Of a DNA stretch of 60,000 nucleotides, positions 1 to 15,000 are shown in pieces. Position 1 is the stretch's first letter. Every line of letters begins with the position of its first letter. Made by a program: the position numbers and the translations under genes. Below the pieces are notes generated by a model that saw only the letters and a list, made by a program, of their open reading frames with translations, searched no databases and was not told the DNA's origin. Source of the stretch: Lineus longissimus (Eukaryota > Nemertea > Pilidiophora > Heteronemertea > Lineidae); NCBI RefSeq assembly GCF_910592395.1, contig NC_088322.1, positions 11,529,431-11,589,430 on the forward strand, written 5' to 3'.

Positions 1-3000
1 ACATCTAATGAGTCAAGCAATTCAAGATTTCGCAGGAAGCAGAAAAGTTCCAAATTAAAACACCCGATTCATCTCCATGGAGAAACCGATTAAGAATTTC
101 TGGTAATAAATCACACTTTATAAACCGGTACCTCTATGCAAGACAAAGTCAAAGAGTTCATCTTATCCGGAATAAATGCGACTTTCCATTTAAGTAAATG
201 GGAAGTAGGGAATTTAATCTGAACTTCCTTTGAATTATTCACGTATTTCCCGGAATCCAAAGGTTTATGGTTAAGGATTTAAAAATAAGAGCAAAAAGAA
301 TACAGTGAACGGGAAATTGTTTGCAAAACTTTCAACTGGCAGCAGCCAAAATTCTTGAGGTTTAAGCATCAATGGTACATTTTGTATGTTTTAAATGAGC
401 ATTTGCCTCTCAAATCGTGAGCAACTAGAATTCACAACTTCTGAAGGGGGATTAAAGAAGATTCAGAGTGCATACAATCGCTGATCGTGACACGTCAGGG
501 AAAACAATTGAAAAATGTGACAAATGATTCCAAATAAGGCCAGCACATGCTCACAAAAAACATGTGAGCAAGACAAAAGGAAATAGCTTTTCTGACCTCC
601 CGGGGACCATCCAAGCAGATCTGGTGACGAGCTATTAAGAAAGAAAAAGCGGGCACTAGCTCCAATTTGAAAAATCCAGACACAAAGACGAAAATGTTGA
701 CAAAAAAGAATGTAATGCGACGATGGGAAATGCAATGGGCAACGGAGACAGCGACTTTTCTATGGTGTCTTTTTCCAGAGAAAATGCTCAATTGTTCAAA
801 AATGATTCGTAATAGTAAAAGCTAAAACCTAATAGCCTGGCCAGGATTTCCGGACTGCATTCAAAAATGCCAGACCCAACCGAGCAACGTAAGGTACAAC
901 ATTGACACAAACACTTGTCTTCTGGATATGGGAAACAAAATGTGCAGCCAAGATGAGTGATTTTTCATTATGTTGTCATTTTTGGGGAAAACACAACATT
1001 GTTCGAAACGATTTGAGATGACATCAAATCACCAGCGGCTAAAACCAAATCATCGGATATCAAATGAATTATCCAAACCTCGTGGACGGTCGTGATTAAA
1101 AATTGAGACACTGAAAACGAATGCCGGTAAAAATGGACCTACCTTCACTGTGAACTGACAACATGCGACTGAATTAACTGCGAACGCTGCAGGCTCTGTC
1201 GCAGCTGGTCTCCTAACCCGTGTTCTCCGGGAATATTTTATCTATTAATAAAGCGCTGGGAACAAAGCACCAGTCGAGGAAAATGGGCAAGTCCATTAAA
1301 TTTGCAGAGAGGGGACAGCAAGGTCGCATCTTTCTTAGGGAACTTTGACCCTTTCATGATGTGCTTTGCCAAATGGCGCCATCCCCAAACCCATTTTCAA
1401 TTTGTTATCATCCAAATACTTGTAGTATCAATAATTTTCATCTTGAATATAGCCTGAATCGCCCAAATTCAGCTTGAATGTTGGACTTTATTCAATGAAC
1501 TGTAGGAGGAAACTAGAGTCTACAGGGAAAAGAAGCTACATTGAAGAGTCATTGATCCCATTGAAATAGCAAAGCAAAGTATGACGACCAACAAGACAAC
1601 CGAGACAAAAGTGAGGGTAATTTCAAACACCAACTTACCACTATAACATTCTTGTCTTAAGTGATTCGCCCAAGAATGCAGGTAGACATTAAAATAAGAA
1701 TAGGAAGTTACCTAGAACACAAGTCGTTCAAACTATAAGAAACCTCTCAATCCTTGGAAGTAAAGGGTGTTTTCCACTTCTCATCACTACTTGAAGTAAA
1801 TTTTCCGAAGAGCCTGTGAGATTGTAAAGATTGAAAACCTGAAAAGACCTTGAAACTTCAAGAGCTTCTTTTCAAAAATATCCAAGGGGTACAAAGCATT
1901 TGCGAAAACACAATCAAAGGCACCTCTGGGCAAACAAGAGGGTCAAAATTTTGGGTCATCCTTTTGAGAAATTTATTGGGACCACACAATGGATGAATGA
2001 TGGCTATAGGATGTCTAGATGCCCGGCTAAGTTGGGAAGGGTCAGCATTTGCTTTAGTCGGGTGGATGCTGGGTGAGTTGAAGGGTCAGGGGAAGGCAGC
2101 GTGTCTGGTTCTCGGGAAAGATATGCCAATGAAACCACTTAAACAGAAAATCTGACATCAATGACATCATGATGTCAGACTTTCATTCGAAAACACACTT
2201 TTGCGGTTGCCAGCCATAGACTGGTGTTAAAATCTTAAAAAATCTTGATCGAAAAGCTTCTAGCGAAGAACCAAAATTTGATTGGTCACTGGTGCTGCTG
2301 ACTGACTTTAACTTGAAACTGAAGAGTCACTGTAACAGTTCAATAAGTTTTAAGAGGGAAAAATATGGCTCCCACTTTCCTATAAAGACAATTTCAACAC
2401 TACATAATGTATGCTTCAGCTTCCAAATCACTCAGTTCTCCAATCACTTCCAAAGATGACCCTGCTGTCCAAGGTCAAAATCTGCAGGCTCTATCTATAT
2501 CACAATGTCGCAAACGGAAGCGCGTCCCAGTAAATAGAGCCAAAAACGTCCACATTTTCAATAGTGGTGGATTTCACGATGTCATGTTAACACAACAAGG
2601 CATTTTTCGGTGCCGTTTCATCCAGAACTCTTTCAGGTTGATTTTGAGGCATTATGTCGAGGACAATATCGGACTGGACCCCCTCATCCAGGAGAGTAAA
2701 GACCGTAGAATGCATTATCATCAGGTCAATACAGACTCTAGGCGTAAGAATTTCGGCAGATGTGCGAAAAGAAAAGGTGATAGAAAGCTAAGAATCTGGC
2801 ACAAATGTGTTCGGTTGGGTCGCCCTGTGGGAGCTCTGAACATTTCAAATCCAGAAACGATATGATAGTTTTTACCAATATAAGTCTCACTCACTTGAAG
2901 TGCGTTGCGATCAAAAGGTGTGCTTGAGACTGAAAAAGGATCCAGCAAGACCCACTGAAGACCAATACACGTCCTCATACAGAGCTGCTTGCCTCTTTTA

Positions 3001-5121
3001 TTGTGTTATTTTAGCAACATTGTTGGCAAAATTGAAATAGCAATATGCGGCACATGTCGCTGCCATATTCAAGCCTGACCATCGGCTACACAAAATAGCA
3101 ATTATATCAGTAGTAACTGAAATTGGACGGCGACCCGAGAATACCGGTCTGCATCTAATCGAGTAATCTTTTATAGTGAACCCATTTCCACACCCGTGGT
3201 TAATGGTGATGGCACGATTGAGTGGGGCACGCAATATTCCAATTCATCCAGAATGAACTCGCTAGCAATAGAGAATATCATGATGGCCATATTGTGTGCG
3301 AGTTTATGGTCATTCTATTTGAGAGATTGCTGGAGTAGCTGGGATAATCACCCGGCTTTGGTGAACTGCACGGCTCTGATGGAAGCACTTCTACTCACTT
3401 TGAGTGGAGTACTGTACAATACAGTGATTGAAATACAGTAAATCCTTCATATATATGGGACTGCATAAACCAGATACAAGTTCCAAGTGAAAGACCAAAT
3501 TTGGGTGGCAATGACAAACAGTGTGATCTAGCCATATCCAATATATGCAACATTTACTTGTAAACATGTGGACCTTGGGGAATATTATCAATTTGTGTCA
3601 GGAAGTGTTCACCAAGCAACACAAGTTCCTCACCGGATAGCCTTGATTTCATCACCACCAGTGATCAGACGTCCTTTTCTCTCCCGACCAGGTCACCCAG
3701 CGTCTGCCTCTCATAGAAACCTCGGCAACTTCCTGTCCCACAATGGCCGAGGGCACAAGATGCCAACAAAGCCACGGAAGTTTCCAAATGACAATCTTAT
3801 TTTCTTGTTGCCGTGGCCGACATAGAGTACATTGTTGATAGTCAATATGGTGTGCCCGAAGGCGTGGAATGTCACTGACCCAGAAAGTTGGTCCCTGAAA
3901 TTGATTTTGCATCATTTTCTTCCGATGGTGCATGCCCGCTTTCTGCTCTCATTGAAGAATTCTGAAATTCTGCAGATATGATTACGAATCTCCGTTCTTC
4001 AGACTGCTTTCTCATAAACCTTCATGAATCATGAGTTGAATATTTAGAGCCATCTTAACTCTTAGCCATAAGCGACCAGACAAAAATATCCTACACAAAT
4101 ATGCAGAAACCGATAGAGGCAGGAAGAAATATAACGTTTATTACTGGAATGGTACCAGCAGGTGCCAGAAGAATGATACACAACGTTTACAAAGAATGCA
4201 CAGGAACTAACAATCCCGCTGTACATCACATTCCGTGTTCTTTCGCATCAGTTGTCCACTCCCACAGGGCTATAGAATTCAAACAAATCGGATGGGCTGC
4301 GCAGATGGGGTTTTATGCTTGTCTGTACCAGGATGGACGACTTGAACTGTTATATGGGTTGGCTGTCAATCTGTGCTTGAATTGTCAAGGCTGATTTTTA
4401 AATGAACTGCTGATGAAGAACTTCTCAGGAGGTACAGATGTTGTATACATCCAGCATCTAGGTTAGGGATCACTTTCTTTCAAAAACCCAGTATGCCAAA
4501 TGACTTAACTGATCCCTACCCCTGTTAAACAGGGCTGCTTTTCAGAGAAATGTTATCTTTTGGATAAATACTTCTGTGAGTAACTTGCCTTTGTTGCAAT
4601 CAAAACACTTGAGGTCTTGGAGACTTTACCACAAGATAGTTTAGGCTACATTCATTCCAAAATGGATGCACCGTAGCATAATGTCAATATTTGTCTGGCA
4701 AACATCGCAGCCAAGTTCTAAAACGGCACAGACTCCAAGATTCGAATGAGCGCCGAAAGCAAATTGAATCAATATTCAGCAGGCACGGCAATCTTGATGA
4801 AGAATTCTTGCCACATTGTCTAACGCCGTCAAGCGCGTAACGTCGCCATGTTGATTCTCTACAGAGCCGTCTTGAAAGGACGACTACTGAATTGAAGTGT
4901 GCTCCATGCCCCCGAGTCAAATGTTACATTTCAAATGTAAAGGACTATAGTCAGTTCAATGTTAAACGCCAACACCGAGGATCAGAAAAGTTGTGGTCTA
5001 CAGCAAAATCAGTTGAATGTTCCGCCATTTGTCTAATTATTTTTCCAATGGAAGAAATCTTTTTCAAATCAATCGCAAGAGTTCTGTGGATAATAGACCA
5101 GAACTACTTCTATTTTCTGCA
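1..5121. other. No supportable gene
   Basis: AT-rich non-coding sequence. The longest open frame (2407-2865 plus, 152 codons) has no domain, no repeated structure and unremarkable composition. No splice-bounded conserved peptide was recognised. It is probably intron or intergenic sequence. Confidence 0.6.
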
Positions 5122-5505
5122 AATTCATTATCTAAAAAACTTTAAGAAGTTGCCCGCCATGCCTTTTTGAGGGCAAAATGAAACGCCCAAGAAAATTTGG
5201 CGGCTCACCTAGTGAATATACACCACAATAAAGATCACTGTAAAAATCACGAACTAACACACAATAAAACCATGACCTTTCTCCTCATTTCCCCGCAGAA
5301 AAATCTTGTAAAGTGTCTTCTTTTGAACTTGGAATTGCCTATTACGTCTTTAATTGGAAACATTACGATCTTGATCGAGCCTGCGATTCTGTCGCCAATC
5401 CAATATATTCTTTTGCCACCGGGTGCGAGAGAGATGCTCCAAGCTCACGTGTTTGAAAAAATAGACATGGCGGGCAACTTCTTAAAGTTTTTTAGATAAT
5501 GAATT
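5122..5505. mobile_element. Inverted-repeat (MITE-like) element of about 384 bp
   Basis: Seen: 5122-5160 and 5467-5505 are perfect reverse complements over 39 bp (aattcattatctaaaaaact, then ttaagaagttgcccgccat). Outward similarity continues weakly through a ctgca/ttctgc motif. The 306-bp interior has no recognisable protein. Target duplication is not obvious. It could also be an unrelated inverted duplication. Confidence 0.65.
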
Positions 5506-8500
5506 GAACTGCAGAAATTTCTGTCAGGCTACGTCACTGACGTCTGTGCATTTGTCCGCAAACACGGTGTGAAAATTCCCAAATGAAAACAGGTCTCAAG
5601 AGTAAGATTGGTTTAGACACGGAACCCAACACCCCATTTAAGAGACACCAAGCCAGAAAGTGCCATTGTTTTTAATACCAAGCCATCAACGCAACACAGC
5701 TGACTACAGAAAACATTAAGTAATCGAAAAGCGACTCGGCAAAAACACTGAGCAAATGTTATTCCAGAAATAATCTTAGAACCGATCGTCATTGCTAAGA
5801 GCACTCTCATCCATTATGGTGGCCATAATGGCAACATAGATGGATCAACATCATTCTCAAGGCTCAGCTGAGATACCTTTTTTTCAGATCAGCTGAGAAC
5901 CAAGGAAGTTCTCCATCTTTCTTAACAGTTTGTTTGATAATTTGATCAGAATTTCAAGTCTCACGCCATACTACTTTAAATTCAGGACTACCGAGTACCA
6001 TTAAAACATGATTATTTCTCAAACATCAGGAACAAAGGACACCCAATACACTATCGAAAAGACATTGATAATTCCTTAACAAACTGAGAAAGACAAAAAC
6101 CTGGCCAGATTACACACTCAATGGCTGATTAAGTCTCTCCACTTGAATGACCCAAGAAAAACTTGCCTCAAGCCAAAAAGTGAAAACTCCACAATATCAT
6201 AGAGACTTTTGAGAACTTTGCAAAGATTTAGCGATATTGGGTTGCTCATTAGAGGCACAGAATGAGATATCCATACCTGAGTGACAGTCTGCCCTGGGCA
6301 ATCGAGGTCTCCATGTCCTCTCAAGAGATCCGTGGAGGAGGTTCAAAACCCTGGCTTTTTCATTGCCACTCCTAATTCAATTAAGCTTAATGGAAAGCTC
6401 GGATGTTTTTTTAATTTGTTTTGTGTGCGTGGATGGCTTTGTGTTTGATCTCATCGAGGATGAAGGCGCTAGATTCGGTTCAGTACTAGACTTTAAAAAA
6501 ATAATATTGCAAAGTGTAGCACATCCGGTAGCTTCTCGATTTATTCCACATTTCTTCTCAAACATTGCTTTGTTCCTCAGGGGGGGCCTCAACCAAATTA
6601 TTTCTACCGTCTAGTTTTTGCACCCCAACACTTCGTGACAAACTTGAATAATGTGCAATAAGTACGAACCCAGTGATGATTTTTCTGATACTCTTCGACC
6701 ACTGCAATCAATTCCATCCTACGTTGCAAGATTCGTGGGTGGAATATATGCATAAAACTGCACATACATAAACGAACAGGCGAACCAGACAAACAGAGCA
6801 CGAGGCACGACAAACAGTCAAGATACTTTTTCTCTGCCATAAGCCGCAGCATCCGCCATACACGTTCCCGTGCCGATACCAGAATCGCGTTAATCATGAT
6901 TGATTGCGGCGCTCATTCCCAGAATGCATTAGCGGGAACCAAGGGCTGCAATTTCGTTTGCGTCATTGGGGAGTACATTTTGCATGGACGCCAGTGGGTG
7001 AAGTTATTGGCTGTATAGGGCGGTATAAGGAGGTTGGATTTTACCGTAACCTAATCAAACAAATTCAAGGCGGCTTTGTGACCATCACCCTCATATATTG
7101 TCGATGCTAGTCATACATAAGACTAGTTTAATGCTACATCACTGTGAATAGGCAGGCCAAAACGATTTTGAAAGGGAAAACCTACACCTGGAAACTGCAC
7201 CACCAAGTAACGGGTTAAAATATTACCCACAGAACACAATGCACCCCCACGCACAGTGATGGTATCGCAATACTAATATATCTTCAACAACTAGTCGAGG
7301 AGGAAAACAAGCTACCATCTCGGGTCAAACTAGTTCCCAAGAGTACTAGGAAACCCATATATCATGCCTAATGTTACGCGTACAGTCAATCAATATGCTT
7401 TGAGATGTTGTGATGTAGAGCTGCTTGAGGAGTCTGGTGGATTTGTGTGGCGTGGAACCAATACTTGCATCTGAATGCAAAACGAGTATGTGTTGGGAAG
7501 ACGACAAAGGAATGCAGGAAAGACAGCTGATTTATTCACGCCAAGAGACCACAAAAAGGGGCTAGTTAGAAGTACTTACAAAGGCTGCATTGAAGGATGA
7601 CAGGGAGTAATCCACCAAATGTGTTAATAAATCACCAATGCTGCCTCGGTTTCTTGGCATAGATTCTGCCACAACAGTAATATGAGTACAATGCTGATCC
7701 TACTGCCAGTTCTTGTATAGATAAGTACAAGAACATTCTGCCATGCCAGAACAGGAATGGAACGAGGCGAAGTAAAATGCTCAACCTGCTCCGACTGGGT
7801 GTGAAAACAGGTATGACCTCACAATGATCAGTTTTGAGAAAATCAAGCGAATGTCTGCAGCAGAAAAGAGGTGAGGGTCAAGGTAGTTTCTCAGAAGGGA
7901 GATCTTAAACTCTCACTGTATCAAATCTCTTAAATGCATAATTTGCCAACAGCAACACAGGCCCACATGAACTTTGCATATAAACACAACACATTTTGTT
8001 GAAGAACAGCAGAAATCATAGACTTGATTATACCGTTGATGGTAGATGAGAAAGGAAGGTTACATTTGACCAGAACTGTAGTTATGGCACACTTCCGAAA
8101 ACTGAAATAAAAATCTCCAAAACAGCTAAATCTAAAACTGTTGTGTAATGCTGACGTGAAAACGGCTTCAAAAACGGTTTCAGAATCAGAACACACAGAA
8201 GACATCTCCCAAGCCACTTCCTGTGTTTAAGGATTGCCATTGTCTCGAAAAGGCGAACATAACACATTACCACCGAAAATTACCGCATTATGGTGGAGAT
8301 GGGGGTGATTTTCACATAATTGCTAGACAACGCTGCCACATTATGTTGTAATTTGGTGTAAGAGTAGGGTATTTTGAGATTTTTCAATGAAAGTGGTGTT
8401 CCACCTTGAATAGGATGAGAACTTTATTTTCTGCAGCTTCCACTCAAAGTGACTGGCCGTGTTCTCAACAAAAGTAAGGAATCTTAAAGAGGCACGCCAT

Positions 8501-9183
8501 TTGTATTAACTGGTGGCTTTGGAAAATAGAAATGTAGCAACACATCACATGCCGTAGTGCATTTATCATCATTGCTGAAATATAGAATGGCAAAGTTGTA
8601 AAAATTGACTTACTAAATTATATATCCCTAACAAACACGCTTCGATACCGCTACAATTCTGCAAAGAGAAACAGAAGCATGCTTAGAATATATGACAAAG
8701 ATGGCACTAGATCTTAAATGGTCAAATTATATGAATGAAACCTGTATTGGAATCTATAATGAAAGGTCAGGAGGAGGGGCAAGCATCAACTCAATGCAAG
8801 CTTCTTAAGCTAATAATTTCCCACTGAAGGCAATCTCCTTAAAAAAATTCTAGGCCCCACAGAACCAAACCACACACACGCAAAAGCTTCCCCCTAAAAA
8901 GACGCACCGCAATGACTGACAGCACCATTCCTGCATCAATGGGCAGAATTTTTTGTCATTTGAAAGCAACTCGATACACAATAACCAAATTCACATTTGA
9001 AATGCCGGCAATGTCAGCGCGAATAGTAAGCGAAGTTTTCTTCTCATCAATGACATTTTTTTCTGCGCCGAATGCATCTCTTTGTGATCATTACAGCGCA
9101 CATTTTCTTGCGTTGTGCCATCCTTCGGCTCCGTGCAGCACAGCTAATACGCCACTTCCCTACGGGTGCAGAGCAAATGATGC

Positions 9184-9197
9184 GTTACCATAGTAAC
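9184..9197. promoter_or_regulatory. X-box-like palindrome GTTACCATAGTAAC
   Basis: A palindromic variant of the RFX site; no gene is recognised within several kilobases. Confidence 0.35.
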
Positions 9198-9501
9198 AAG
9201 AAGAATTTGTACCCGGGCCAGCTGAGTCCTTGGATGTAAACCCGTCTTTCCGAGAACCAGAACAAAGACGCGCAAATGTCTTGTCTGCAAAGGAAATTGA
9301 CAAAAGACTGACGTTTGCTCATACATTTCAGCAGAGAGATGAAAAGCTAGAAGAACTGTTCTTCAACTAGTGTTCAACCCATTTAAATTTTAACGGAATG
9401 TCCTTTTGATATTTCACTGCCACGTAATTTTACAAATGAATGGGTTTTTAAATGATTTTTCATCAGATCATTATTTTTCATGTCTAATGTTTACGTTTTA
9501 A

Positions 9502-9521
9502 CCCCCCTCCCCCCCCCCCCC
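9502..9521 (+). repeat. Poly-C tract
   Basis: A C-run with one T interruption followed by seven A. Length is likely uncertain in assembly. Confidence 0.9.
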
Positions 9522-12011
9522 AAAAAAAGGTTAGGCTCATGAATATAAAGGATATTACTGTGTTTTCTTGCAATGGCAAGGACTGAAATTTTTTAACAAA
9601 TGGCAAAGTCCTTTAACTATTTGATCACCAAGCCAAATTACCTTGTTCTGTATGTTATCCGAAAGGTGGGAAACCACAATTTCAAAAAAAATAAGGGCAA
9701 AGTGTTCGCAAAAACAATTCCCAAATCAGGCCAGATTTTTACCTAATGACTTTCCAGCAGTAATCACTCCACAGCACAACCAAAACATTTTGCAAAATTG
9801 TTGCATAAATGTAGCAGAGCGACTTTGTTATTGTAAGACGCTCCGCGTAGCCATTTTTAGACAGTGATTAATTGCTTGGCGTTGATCTCAGTGGAATACT
9901 AATTTGTCATTGTGAATTGGCAATGATTAATTATATAAGAAGTTCGTTATTTTTCCAATCAGCTGATTCTGCTCGTCTTGTTAGTATGAAAAGGACAGAT
10001 ATACCGTGATGATCACTCGAATGACCGAAATGAAGTAAAATGGACCGCGTCTTGATGATATTGTATTCTAGAAGTATATCCACGGAACATGTTTTTAAAG
10101 AAGTATTGTTGAATCTCGAATATTTCCCTACAACAAATCCTACAATCTAGAACGGCTCCTAATTACCAATTTGAACAGCATGTGAAGGCTCCCAAATGCA
10201 GATGCACAACATCATGTCAAGGATCCCAAAAGCATGAAATGTCAAAAAATCATCAATATCATGCTTTAAAAAGAAGGTCTCAATGAGGATAAAAATTGCT
10301 GAATACCAGTTTTTAAACCGTGTACATTTTGAAACTGAATTTTAAATCGGCACAAACCACAAATTTGAATCATAACGGTACTGAAACATCTGAACGAATG
10401 CTCAAATGCCTACCAGGTTTTGCAGTAACTGATCTATAAACATGAGTTTATTCAAATATTTGCACAGATAACAACGCATTCTGATGTTTTGAAAATCTCT
10501 GCAAATAGAGACATTGATTTCTTTTCAAATCTTTATCTACGAAAGATCCTGTTATGTTTATAAATAGAAGTGCAAACTTTTTACAACTATTGTGGCTGCT
10601 TAAAAATTGCTTCAGATTTGCATGAGATTTTCAAGGTCAGAGTTCCTACGAAGAAATGATTTGAGGAAAAAAGGAAATATTGCTTCAGGGGAATTAGCAA
10701 TAAATTCCTTTCTCATGGGAAAGGTTATCCTTTTACCAATTTTTTTCCACCTTGATCTTGCTCCCTGTTCTGGCAAAATAATATTTTTTGAGGAAATACG
10801 ATTTCTAAAGGGCCTTAAATATTTTTGACCAACTGCGAGAATATTTTTGCAGATTGACATCCAAGTCAACTTGAGAAAAATCATAAAAAACAATTTCCCA
10901 GCAAATTTACATTTTTAGCCGTTCAACTTCCAAATTCTACTGAAAAAGAATGAAGAGAACAGAAAGAGAAAACTTCCTGATCCGACATCACACATCAGTG
11001 AATTGAAAAGCATTTTTCAAATCAAAATTTTCCCATCGAAAATGCCATCCATGGACATGGTTATTGATGCAATTATTGCCACGCAACTATTGAATCCACC
11101 TTTGAATGATCAGCCTTTGTTTCGGCAAGAGCGGAAGAATCAAAGTGCCTCGTGTCATAACTCGGTATAAACAAAGACTAGATGCAAAGTTCACTCTCCA
11201 TTATTGTACGCAAATGAAACAAAAATAATTCATTTCCGATTTTTTTTCTTGTCAACTTCCATTCCTTTCATGCAGATCGTCTAAAGAAAATTTGCATCCA
11301 ACCGTCAGCAAAACTTGACTAATGCAATAATCACGTTTTTTAAAATAAATAAATGGGCGCTGTGCAGATCAATATCAGACAGTAGAAAAGACACCTTTAT
11401 AAGATCAGCTAGGTTTTTTTCAAGACAAAGAGGCAAATTCATACGAAATAGTTCCAGTTTTGATTCGATCATTGTACTTTGTAGAATTAAATAAGAAAAT
11501 GCCACACTTACTCTACCTTTTGTACCACATAAAGTTTAGTCTGCCATTTGCTTCAACTGCTAATGAACTTATGCAGAGGAAAAATTAGGAAAGCCTACAC
11601 ATGAAACTTGCTTGAAAGACTTGAAGTACTGGTCTCCAATACCTTATCCTATCCCATTCACACCCTAGTTAAATACTTGACAACAGATTAAGGAACAATG
11701 AAAGAAGGAAGTGAAAAGAATAGCTGGGTGCGGGATAAAAATCTGGGAAAGCAAAGCCCTTCTTCAGGAAGTCCTTTCAAAGTAGCATCCAGGAAGCAGG
11801 GGATAAAACCCTTACAGTCCTGGTCACGGTGCCCTGGTTCCTTCAAACAAATGAGGGCAATTTAGAGGAAGAAGTGTATAAAGGGGCATATTTAAAACCT
11901 CCTATTCCAATAAACCTTTCCTGGCCTCCTAAAACTTTTGTATAAACCCCCTTGCAGCCTAATCATTCTTTAAATCCTGACTCCCAGGGTTTTTAAAGTG
12001 ATACTCACAAA

Positions 12012-12031
12012 GGGGGGGGGGGGGGGCGGGG
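12012..12031 (+). repeat. Poly-G tract
   Basis: Fifteen G, one C, four G. Length is likely uncertain in assembly. Confidence 0.9.
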
Positions 12032-15000
12032 AAATATTAAATGGAAGTTTGCACTCTCTAAAAAAGAACGAGTGAAATTTGCTCTCAAAGAACTAATTTA
12101 GTGTTCACTCTTTGACATGGCAGAGGAGCAAAACTATGGACATTCAGAGAAAAAATCTGCTCAATTTCCGAACGGGTGCAAAAAGTAGAGAGACAGGACA
12201 TCATTAAGTCTGAAGGAGCTCTAACAATCATTTAAATCTGAGACTAATTTAACAAAATTGAAACAAATAAATTAGTCCCAAATTACAATCCAGAGACAGA
12301 CCGATGCATCGTCACGATTAAACACAAGGGGCTCATCAGGAGGAACCAATGAAAGTGAAAGGAATATCCATTTCATATTGGCTGATTCCAAACAATTCCA
12401 AAGAGGATAATCAAGATTTACAAAATTACATTATCTAACCATTTACACTTCCAACTTCCATACAAAGTGGAAAGAATAGGCCTAATTAACCAAATAGACC
12501 TACATTTGTGACAATAAATTACAATATTACTCCAAATTTCACAACGCCAAAATCCACATCAACGTTCAAGGCAAGGAAGATGGGGCTTCTCTCACAAAAT
12601 ACTCCCAATTTCCAACAAGCACGTAGCCAACCGAAACAAAATAATCAGAAAATTCATCAGGTGAAAATTTGAATGATAAATCATGGTTACCTTTTGGCGA
12701 TTCCGAACGCACAAGTACGATCCAAATTTGACAGCTCAAGAAAATCGTAAAACGTGAACGACGCAGTGGCAACGCAAACACGCTCACGGACTCCGGGTAG
12801 AATTATGCAAAGATTCTGTATACCGCACTGCTATCAGCAACAAATCGACCAATCGCATCCTCGGAAGCATCCAAGCCAATGAAAATGCCCCTTATAGAAA
12901 TATTCCGTTCTTATCCTCTAATTGATTTCCATGTTAATGATTTTTAGCGTGGCTCCGCCAGTAGGGGTTGATGAAAACTTCAAAGGCCAATGAAGGATGG
13001 ACACTACTACCTGGGTTCAAAATTAGATGGGGGCTAATGATGTTCTCTGTGTGATGTCGTGATCAACTGTACCAGGGTTTAAAAGCTCACTGAACAAATA
13101 AGGGCTGAATAATGGTATAGTCCGTTTCCATAAATGGCTCTGTTGAATAAGAGAATAAAAGTGGTATAGGCCATTTTAAAACCATAGAAATGGCAGATTA
13201 GCTGTCGTACATAATAGAATTACATGAAAGCTGCTCTGAATACTTAGCTCCAGAAAGGCTATGGGGCTGTCATAGTTCTGCAGTGACATTGTCAGTTAAA
13301 AATGATACTGCTGGAGCATCAAGATGCTGCCAAGAATTGTCCAAATGATAACTTTTAGAGAATTGACACGAAAAGATTTTATTCCATTTTATGGGTTAAC
13401 CATTAATGAAAGTTTGTGGTACATTTTAAAAGATGATTTCACAGGTAATGCCCATATTAGCCACATCATCCTTCAACTGTCCTGAAACTAGGACTAAATT
13501 TACTTGGCCTAATTAGAATCAAATGTTACCGGGATTTCCGTTTGGTTGTAGTGATGAAATGAGTTGCACCGGATTTCAATCGGTCTATAAGTTATCATTA
13601 CTGGAACTGACATGTTGGATGTACAGGCAGATTTGATTTTGAGCACAAGTTGAACTATTAATACTATTGATTAAGAGCTGAACTATTTACTTTGAGGCAC
13701 CAGTGAACAGTGGAACTACCCGAATTCAATCAGTTTATAAGCAGGCAATGACATGCTTTAAATCAACTAAAGCTGAACTACTTGTGCCTTTAAATCTAAA
13801 GTACCTGTGCCATAAGAAAAGATGTTCTGAGATTCTAAGAAATTACAAAATCTTTATTAACTAATATCTGTCAAAAACCCATTACCCATTACCATTTTTG
13901 TAGGTTTCCAAAATAAGACCAGCCTAATTTCCACCAATTTTAAATAATAGTCACGTAATTGGAGCTCAAGAATGGCAATTCACCCTATTTGTAGGTTGAA
14001 ACCATTTTCATCCTTTATGTCATAGTGGCTTTCTGGGAACGCATCCTGGAAGGCTAATCTTTTGCGAAATTCACTGACATTAGATGCAGCCTTGGCAGTG
14101 CTGGGCCCAAAGCCTTGAATCATATTCAACCTTATGTGGACAAAGAGTAACCTCTAGCTCATCTTATGTAGACTTTGGCTTCCCAGACATCCGCAGAATA
14201 AACGTAAAAGAAGACCACATCTTACAGCCTCTAGAAATGGACTGGTACGTACCAAGGGCAAACACCGAAAGAGACATTATCTCCATGTTAAGTAGTTATT
14301 GGTCTACAACAGAAAGTGTTAAATCAGTGAAGGTGCCACCTCCCCACAGGAAGGTCCCTGATCCCATCCAGAGTCGTAAATGGCCACACAAATTGGATTT
14401 GCCACTCCAGGCTTTTAGCACAGAGAAATAAGATTCCAATCTCCTCTTCCTAATATGGTGGCCACCTGCCGCAAGTATCAACGTGTGCAACTGTTAGAGG
14501 ACAGGCAGTATGGTTCGTGTCACAGTTTCTCCATGGGGAAGCAAGGGGGGGGGCTGAAGACCCTATTCAGCAAAACAGCTTCTAGTGCACACAAAACAGG
14601 TAAAGTGCATACAAAAGTAAATTGCATGCCAAGAAGAAGACCTTAGGACCAAATAAAGAAACTCAAACTGCAAAAGTTTTTTGCTCTTTCCCCAAAGGGT
14701 CAATGATATAATCCTCGGTCACCTGAAACGCTGCTCAACAAAATTAAATCACGGATACGTTCATGAACGGATAAGCGCTGCTCCGATGACATCGCATGTC
14801 AAGGAAAAATACTGCGGCAACAATACCCACATTGACGTTTGACATATTGGCCAATGTTAGGAAAGTCAATGTTGCGGATGATACAAGGTAATCACTCAGT
14901 ACAGCAGATTTGATAGTACATGCCGATGATAAAATATTTTTTTCTGACCCGAATGGCAATGGGGAATATTTTTAAGCATGTTTGGAGAAAAGTGCAACTG

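Noticed and set aside
2407-2865. 152-codon plus-strand open frame
   Set aside because: No domain, no splice context, no conserved-looking blocks; length is reachable by chance in 60 kb of six frames.
14084-14431. 115-codon plus-strand open frame after an AG
   Set aside because: It starts right after a possible acceptor, but the protein resembles no family I know and has no paired donor; insufficient support.
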